Under the pieces are notes generated by a model that worked only from the letters and a program-made list of their open reading frames with translations, did no database searches and was not told the origin of the DNA. DNA of 45,346 nt from MGIIb-P sp963934015 (GTDB lineage: Archaea > Thermoplasmatota > Poseidoniia > Poseidoniales > Thalassarchaeaceae), in assembly GCA_963934015.1 (NCBI GenBank), contig CAWVWT010000016.1, positions 1-45,346 of the forward strand. The letters are read 5' to 3'. Within the stretch, counting starts at the first letter, position 1. Each line of letters starts with the position of its first letter. Positions 41,372 to 45,346 of the stretch are shown here, piece after piece. The position numbers were made by a program, and so were the translations under genes.

Positions 41372-41632
41372 ATGAGTGACAGCATCCACATGCCATTCCT
41401 GGCCCGAAACCTGACGGTTAAGGCCTCTACCGATTCCAACTTGGTTGGATTGTCGGGTACCGTGGTCGGCGAAACACGTCGGACCATTGCTCTAGACGTG
41501 GGCGGCGTGACCAAGACTCTCGCAAAGAACGTCATCGATTTCAATCTAGACAATGAGGATGACCTCATTCAGGGTGCAATGGTGTGTCAGCGCCCCGAAG
41601 ATCGAATTCACCGCAACTACCGGAGGAACTGA
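41372..41632 (+). CDS. rnp1: RNase P protein component 1 (Rpp29/Pop4)
   Basis: 86 residues. Sm-like barrel of the Rpp29 family: NLTVKASTDSNLVGLSGTVVGETRRTI, then VTKTLAKNVIDFNL and GAMVCQRPEDRI. It pairs with Rpp21 on the RNase P RNA specificity domain, for tRNA 5' maturation. The start follows the aIF1 stop immediately; GTGGAGGTG just upstream is the ribosome-binding site. Confidence 0.92.
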   Translation: MSDSIHMPFLARNLTVKASTDSNLVGLSGTVVGETRRTIALDVGGVTKTLAKNVIDFNLDNEDDLIQGAMVCQRPEDRIHRNYRRN

Positions 41633-41634
41633 AG

Positions 41635-41967
41635 ATGAGAGATATCGGAGTAGACATCAACGAGCCGACAGGCGAATGGGATGGCGATGACAATTGCCCA
41701 TTCCATGGATCCCTACGACTACGCGGCCAAATAATCGAAGGGACAATTTCCAAGGTTGGAATGACAAAATCCATTATCGTCGAGCGAGAACACATACGCT
41801 ATATGCCGAAGTTCGAGCGTTACGAGAAGCGTACACGTCGCTATGCGGCCCACCTTCCATCCTGTATCGGGGAAGTCAATGTAGGCGACAGTGTTCGGAT
41901 TATGGAATGCAGACCATTGTCCAAGACAATCACATTTTGTGTCATTGAAACGGAGGCGAGTCAATGA
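41635..41967 (+). CDS. rps17: Ribosomal protein S17 (uS17)
   Basis: 110 residues from ATG 41635 (MRDIGVDINEPTGEW); GGAGG lies nine bases upstream and the longer open frame extends into Rpp29. The OB-fold is recognised by LRGQIIEGTISKVGMTKSIIVERE and the conserved YEKRTRRYAAHLPSC, and by VNVGDSVRIMECRPLSKTITFCV. Confidence 0.96.
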   Translation: MRDIGVDINEPTGEWDGDDNCPFHGSLRLRGQIIEGTISKVGMTKSIIVEREHIRYMPKFERYEKRTRRYAAHLPSCIGEVNVGDSVRIMECRPLSKTITFCVIETEASQ

Positions 41968-42362
41968 GAGGAATTTCATCTAAGGTCACACGTGGTCTAC
42001 CAACTGCGGCACGTCTTCAGTGTGTAGACAACACTGGCGCAAAGGTTGTTCAACTGATTTCAGTTCTCAACATGGGTGGAACCGCCCGCCGATATCCGGC
42101 TGGTGGTGTAGGTGACTTGGTCGTCGTGACAGTCAAGAAAGGTACCCCTGAAACACGCCGACAAATTTTCCACGCAGTCATTGTCCGACAAAGGCGCCCA
42201 TTCCGTCGCTCAGATGGAACTTGGGTTCAATTTGAAGACAATGCTTGTGTCATTGTAAACGAGCGCGGAGAAGTTCGCGGCTCGGACATCAAGGGACCTG
42301 TGAGCCGCGAAGCTGCAGAGCGCTGGCCCCGAATCGCCGCAACGGCGAAGCAAATCGTGTGA
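41964..42362 (+). CDS. rpl14: Ribosomal protein L14 (uL14)
   Basis: 132 residues, archaeal length. Conserved CVDNTGAKVVQLI, GVGDLVVVTVKKGTPE and HAVIVRQRRPFRR; FEDNACVIVNERGE matches the family's RF(D/E)DNA motif. Start overlaps the S17 stop by four bases (ATGA). Confidence 0.97.
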   Translation: MRGISSKVTRGLPTAARLQCVDNTGAKVVQLISVLNMGGTARRYPAGGVGDLVVVTVKKGTPETRRQIFHAVIVRQRRPFRRSDGTWVQFEDNACVIVNERGEVRGSDIKGPVSREAAERWPRIAATAKQIV

Positions 42363-42373
42363 GGTGAAATGAA

Positions 42374-42799
42374 ATGGTCAGTAAGTCCCCAAACAAGCAG
42401 CGAAAAACTGCCGCAAACGCATCTCTGCACACACAGCGAAAGCGTCTACGCGCACGATGCCTTGATCCAAATTACAACAATATTCGAAATGTTACAATTC
42501 GTGTCGGTGATGAAGTTGAAATTCACCGCGGTGACTTCGGACACCCCAATTCACAGAAGGGTGAGAAGGGTAAACGCCACGGTGAAGCCCGAGGGAAATC
42601 AGGACTTCGGGCAAAGGTTGCCGGAATCGATACAGGTGCAGGCAACATTTTCGTCGAAGGATTGACTCACTCAAAGGCTGATGGCAAGGAAGAGGGTGTT
42701 CCAGTACACTCTTCCAATGTCGTTGTCACCAAGGTTGATGACAGTGATCCAATACGCTTGAAGAAACTACAATCTCTAAATGGAGGCGATGACGAATGA
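42374..42799 (+). CDS. rpl24: Ribosomal protein L24 (uL24)
   Basis: 141 residues. MVSKSPNKQRK start followed by the KOW-type core: VRVGDEVEIHRGDF with the usual GKxG region diverged (KGEKGKRHG), then AGNIFVEGLTHSKADGKE and VPVHSSNVVV. GAGGTGA lies upstream. End overlaps S4e by four bases. Confidence 0.94.
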   Translation: MVSKSPNKQRKTAANASLHTQRKRLRARCLDPNYNNIRNVTIRVGDEVEIHRGDFGHPNSQKGEKGKRHGEARGKSGLRAKVAGIDTGAGNIFVEGLTHSKADGKEEGVPVHSSNVVVTKVDDSDPIRLKKLQSLNGGDDE

Positions 42800-43494
42800 G
42801 TTCAAGTCATATGAAGCGCTTGGCAATGCCACGAAGTTGGCCATTGACGCGCAAGACCGATGTCTGGATTTCTCGCCCTCGCCCGAGTGGTCACCCCATC
42901 GAACGATGTATGGCTCTAGGCGTAGTCCTACGAGACATTCTCGGTGTTGCTCAGTCAATGCGCGAAGCCAAGCGAGCCCTTGCAACCCGCAGAATCCTGG
43001 TTGATGGTCGTGTGACAACAGACATGCGCCGAGGTGTAGGTATCATGGATGTCTTGACGGTTGGTGATGAACACTATCGCTGTATATTGGACAAGAATGG
43101 TAAACTCCGCTACGCATCAATTCCAGCAAAGGACGCTAAGCACAAGTTGTGTCGTGTTGATGGGAAAACCACAATCAAGGGTGGTGCCACACAGCTCAAT
43201 CTACATGATGGTCGCAATATTTTGATCGATGATGCAAACAAATACAATACGATGGATTCTTTGGTTCTTGATGTCGATACACAGAAGGTCAAGAAACACC
43301 ACAAATTTGAATCAGGTGCAAACTGTTACCTGATTGGTGGGAGTCACATCGGTAGCACAGCAGCAATGAGTGAATATGCTGTCAAGCGTTCAAGCAAGAA
43401 TAATGAAGTTATCTTCGATGATTTTGGAACCATTGTTGACCACGTTTTCGTGGTCGGTGATGTCAGCCTACCTTTGGATGAGGTGAACGCATGA
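42796..43494 (+). CDS. rps4e: Ribosomal protein S4e (eS4)
   Basis: 232 residues. Archaeal/eukaryotic S4e with N-terminal SSSHMKRLAMPRSWPL, S4-like RNA-binding region (ALATRRILVDGRVTTDMRRGVGIMDV), central domain, and C-terminal KOW motif (YLIGGSHIGSTAAMSEY). Absent from bacteria, so it confirms an archaeal operon. Start and stop overlap its neighbours by four bases. Confidence 0.97.
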   Translation: MSSSHMKRLAMPRSWPLTRKTDVWISRPRPSGHPIERCMALGVVLRDILGVAQSMREAKRALATRRILVDGRVTTDMRRGVGIMDVLTVGDEHYRCILDKNGKLRYASIPAKDAKHKLCRVDGKTTIKGGATQLNLHDGRNILIDDANKYNTMDSLVLDVDTQKVKKHHKFESGANCYLIGGSHIGSTAAMSEYAVKRSSKNNEVIFDDFGTIVDHVFVVGDVSLPLDEVNA

Positions 43495-44018
43495 GTGAGA
43501 TGAACAGCCCTATGCAAACTCCTCGAATCACCAAGGTGACTGTGAACATCGGTGTTGGTGAAGGTGGAAACCGCCTACTTCTCGCAGAGCGTGTTCTTGG
43601 TTTGCTTTCAGGTCTGAAACCGGTCCGTACTCTATCCAAGAAAACCAACCGAGATTTGGGTACCCGTGAAGGTTCCCCAATCGGTTGCAAGGTTACATTG
43701 CGTGATTCTGAGCACGTTGACAAGTTCCTCAAGGATGCTTTCTGGTGTCGTGAGAACACATTGCCCGCTTACAACTGGGATGCTTCAGGGAATCTTTCCT
43801 TTGGCATTCGAGATTACACAGACTTCCCTGAGATGAAGTATGACCCTGAAATTGGCATCTTCGGAATGGATGTGAACGTCGTGCTCGAACGCCCAGGTCA
43901 CCGTGTCAGTCGCCGACGTCGTCGAAAGGCGCGTGTTGGTCTATCACATCGTGTATCTAGAGAGGAGAGTCTCGAATGGTTCCAAGGCCGATTTGGCCTT
44001 ACAGTAGTGGAGGAGTGA
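43491..44018 (+). CDS. rpl5: Ribosomal protein L5 (uL5)
   Basis: 175 residues. ITKVTVNIGVGEGG and PVRTLSKKTNRDLGTREGSPIGCKVTLR mark the 5S-rRNA-binding core; FGIRDYTDFPEMKYDPEIGIFGMDV is the conserved C-terminal motif. Starts with ATGA overlap to S4e. Confidence 0.97.
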   Translation: MSEMNSPMQTPRITKVTVNIGVGEGGNRLLLAERVLGLLSGLKPVRTLSKKTNRDLGTREGSPIGCKVTLRDSEHVDKFLKDAFWCRENTLPAYNWDASGNLSFGIRDYTDFPEMKYDPEIGIFGMDVNVVLERPGHRVSRRRRRKARVGLSHRVSREESLEWFQGRFGLTVVEE

Positions 44019-44021
44019 AGC

Positions 44022-44174
44022 ATGGCAAGAGATCATGGAGAGAGTATTGGACGAACCGTTGGTTGCCGCCGTTGCGGTCGCAAACGCGGAATGATTCGCC
44101 GACACGGACTCCGATTGTGTCGCCAGTGTTTCCGGGACGTAGCCCCCCAGATTGGCTTCAAGAAATTTAGTTGA
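44022..44174 (+). CDS. rps14: Ribosomal protein S14 (uS14), zinc-binding
   Basis: 50 codons: MARDHGESIGRTVGCRRCGR ... GFKKFS. The C15-x2-C18 and C33-x2-C36 pairs form the zinc site of the zinc-binding S14 type. GGAGTGAAG precedes the ATG, three bases past the L5 stop. Too small to be picked up by simple length filters. Confidence 0.95.
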   Translation: MARDHGESIGRTVGCRRCGRKRGMIRRHGLRLCRQCFRDVAPQIGFKKFS

Positions 44175-44186
44175 GGTGGTGAAGAG

Positions 44187-44576
44187 ATGCAATTTGATCC
44201 CTTAAGTGACGCCTTTGTGCGAATGTATAATGCAGAACAAGCTGGACATTACGAGGTATCTCTCGCTCCAGCGAGCAAACTCCTTGACAATATGCTGAAG
44301 ATCATGCAAATGTCAGGCTATGTTGGCGAATTTGAACGTATTTCCAATGGTCGAGGTGACGCTTTCCGCGTCGAACTCATCGGTGCGATTAACCGCTGTG
44401 GCGTGATTAAGCCGCGACACAGTGTCAAGCGTGCTGAATACGATAAGTGGGAATCTCGTTATCTTCCAGCACGTGACTTCGGTCTGTTGATCATGACCAC
44501 CAATGATGGTGTCATGCATCACTATGATGCGAAAGACAAGAAAATCGGTGGCCGTTTACTGGCCTACGTCTATTGA
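44187..44576 (+). CDS. rps8: Ribosomal protein S8 (uS8)
   Basis: 129 residues. DPLSDAFVRMYNAEQAG start, central SNGRGDAFRVEL and C-terminal RYLPARDFGLLIMTTNDGVMHHYDA(K)D match archaeal S8 with GGRLLAYVY at the end. GAGGTGG lies upstream. Confidence 0.97.
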   Translation: MQFDPLSDAFVRMYNAEQAGHYEVSLAPASKLLDNMLKIMQMSGYVGEFERISNGRGDAFRVELIGAINRCGVIKPRHSVKRAEYDKWESRYLPARDFGLLIMTTNDGVMHHYDAKDKKIGGRLLAYVY

Positions 44577-44586
44577 GGTGAGATGA

Positions 44587-45135
44587 ATGGTTAAGCTAGA
44601 TCACATCAAACATATCATCGAACTCGCCGAAGGTATCGGTTGTGCTATTTCGGATGGCATGGTCACCCTATCCAAGGATGGAAAATCAATCGCACGTGAA
44701 TTCATTAATCCACGTGTCAGTGTGACGATGAACGATGGAAATCCAGAGGTTTTCTGTGATCTCCCGCGTCGAAAGGATAAGGCACTTGCAGGCACTTGGG
44801 CAGCACATCTTCGCAATATGAACAAGGGGCTTTCAGTGGGCTTTGAGTATCGGTTGAAGGCAGTGTATTCTCACTTCCCAATGACGCTCAAGGTCGAAGG
44901 TTCCGTACTCAAAATCAACAACCTCTTTGGAGAGCGTGTTCCAAGAAAGGCAGAATTGCCTTGGTCACCTGCTGATGTCACAGTCAAGGTCGAGAACAAG
45001 ACCGAAGTTGTGGTCACCGGTGTTGACAAAGAGAAGGTTGGGCAGACCAGTGCGAACATCGAGCGTGCGTGCCGCATCCGTGGCCGAGATCGTCGAGTGT
45101 TCCAAGATGGCGTGTATATCGTCGAGAAGGCATAG
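44587..45135 (+). CDS. rpl6: Ribosomal protein L6 (uL6)
   Basis: 182 residues. The two-repeat L6 fold is indicated by SKDGKSIAREF, RNMNKGLSVGFEYRLKAVYSHFPMTLKV and VTGVDKEKVGQTSANIERACRIRGRDRRVFQDGVYI. GAGGTGAG precedes the ATG. The stop lies eleven bases before the SAP gene start. Confidence 0.97.
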   Translation: MVKLDHIKHIIELAEGIGCAISDGMVTLSKDGKSIAREFINPRVSVTMNDGNPEVFCDLPRRKDKALAGTWAAHLRNMNKGLSVGFEYRLKAVYSHFPMTLKVEGSVLKINNLFGERVPRKAELPWSPADVTVKVENKTEVVVTGVDKEKVGQTSANIERACRIRGRDRRVFQDGVYIVEKA

Positions 45136-45146
45136 GAGGAATGGGG

Positions 45147-45346
45147 ATGAGCGAATATAGTGACATGACCGTTGCCGAACTCAAGGTTCTCTTGAAGGAA
45201 GCAAGCTTGCCTGTGTCTGGAAAGAAGGCCGACCTCATCTCTCGTCTCGAAGAGGCAGAGATCCACGATGATGCCATCGATGATGCCATCGAAGAAGATG
45301 TCAAAGAAGATGTCAAAGAAGATGTCAAAGAAGACGACGATGATTT
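45147..45346 (+). CDS. SAP-motif protein, possibly the N-terminal extension of L32e (partial)
   Basis: 66 codons, running off the right edge. GGAGGA lies upstream of ATG 45147 (ATG 45141 is too near it). Begins MSEYSDMTVAELKVLLKEAS, a SAP motif (about 6-38, with LPVSGKKADLISRLEE), followed by acidic DDAIDDAIEEDVKED repeats. In archaeal operons the gene after rpl6 is normally rpl32e, and haloarchaeal L32e has an acidic N-terminal extension with a different small domain, so this is plausibly L32e with a SAP extension. A separate SAP protein is the alternative. Confidence 0.65.
   Translation, partial: MSEYSDMTVAELKVLLKEASLPVSGKKADLISRLEEAEIHDDAIDDAIEEDVKEDVKEDVKEDDDD
45267..45329 (+). repeat. 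12-bp tandem repeats in the SAP gene
   Basis: GATGATGCCATC twice (45267-45290), then three copies of GAAGATGTCAAA (45294-45329). They encode DDAI and EDVK units of an acidic linker. Confidence 0.85.

Noticed and set aside
1..45346. CRISPR array, insertion sequence, integrase or prophage
   Set aside because: No regularly spaced direct repeats, no transposase or integrase motifs and no attachment-site duplication beside the tRNA genes were seen.

Overview
The window is archaeal, most likely Marine Group II / Candidatus Poseidoniales (Thermoplasmatota); the exact lineage is inference. Evidence seen: an archaeal-order ribosomal superoperon (L3-L4-L23-L2-S19-L22-S3-L29-aIF1-RNase P Rpp29-S17-L14-L24-S4e-L5-S14-S8-L6), a thermosome, a Hef-type helicase/nuclease, a short archaeal triosephosphate isomerase, ribosomal protein L41e, GGAGGTGA ribosome-binding sites inside operons, and TATA boxes about 26 nt before several start codons. 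A secreted protein with a cytosolic LPEGW..EQW..YG tail suggests marine Thermoplasmatota. There is no CRISPR array, insertion sequence or prophage.

Layout. 1-4.1 kb: start of an unknown minus-strand gene, a zinc-ribbon protein with a Gly/Pro/Ser/Arg repeat tail, and a minus-strand operon sucC-sucD-LysE exporter. 4.2-6 kb: sugar-phosphate nucleotidyltransferase and tpiA. 6-11.2 kb (minus): a membrane protein with a thioredoxin-like domain lacking its cysteines, a DUF92 membrane kinase-like protein, a PrsW-type protease and a small zinc ribbon. 11.2-16.7 kb (minus): a three-gene glutamate-synthase-like operon (two flavoprotein genes and an amidotransferase-GXGXG fusion). 16.9-19.5 kb: PAP2 membrane enzyme, tRNA-Ala, SprT-like protease, tRNA-Arg, the 35-codon L41e gene, tRNA-Trp. 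19.5-28.3 kb: membrane-anchored subtilase with a SAP tail, aminotransferase, two unknown membrane proteins with overlapping 3' ends, and a large surface protein. 28.3-32.9 kb: thermosome, then a two-gene unit described below. 32.9-35.5 kb (minus): Hef. 35.5 kb to end: the ribosomal superoperon, cut inside a SAP-domain gene that may be the N-terminus of L32e.

Most unusual content: (1) at 30093-32860 a ferredoxin-flavodoxin-SdhB fusion followed by an SdhE/HdrB-type CCG protein. The SdhB fold is recognisable along its length, but I find none of its Fe-S cysteines, and the CCG protein has lost most of its own, while the N-terminal ferredoxin keeps all four ligands. (2) A family of short GC-rich hairpins with a GTA or GTAG loop on the sense strand upstream of six transcription units, several placed where the mRNA 5' end is predicted. 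(3) A TlpA-like domain with SPSA in place of CxxC. (4) SAP motifs in both a surface protease tail and the gene after rpl6.
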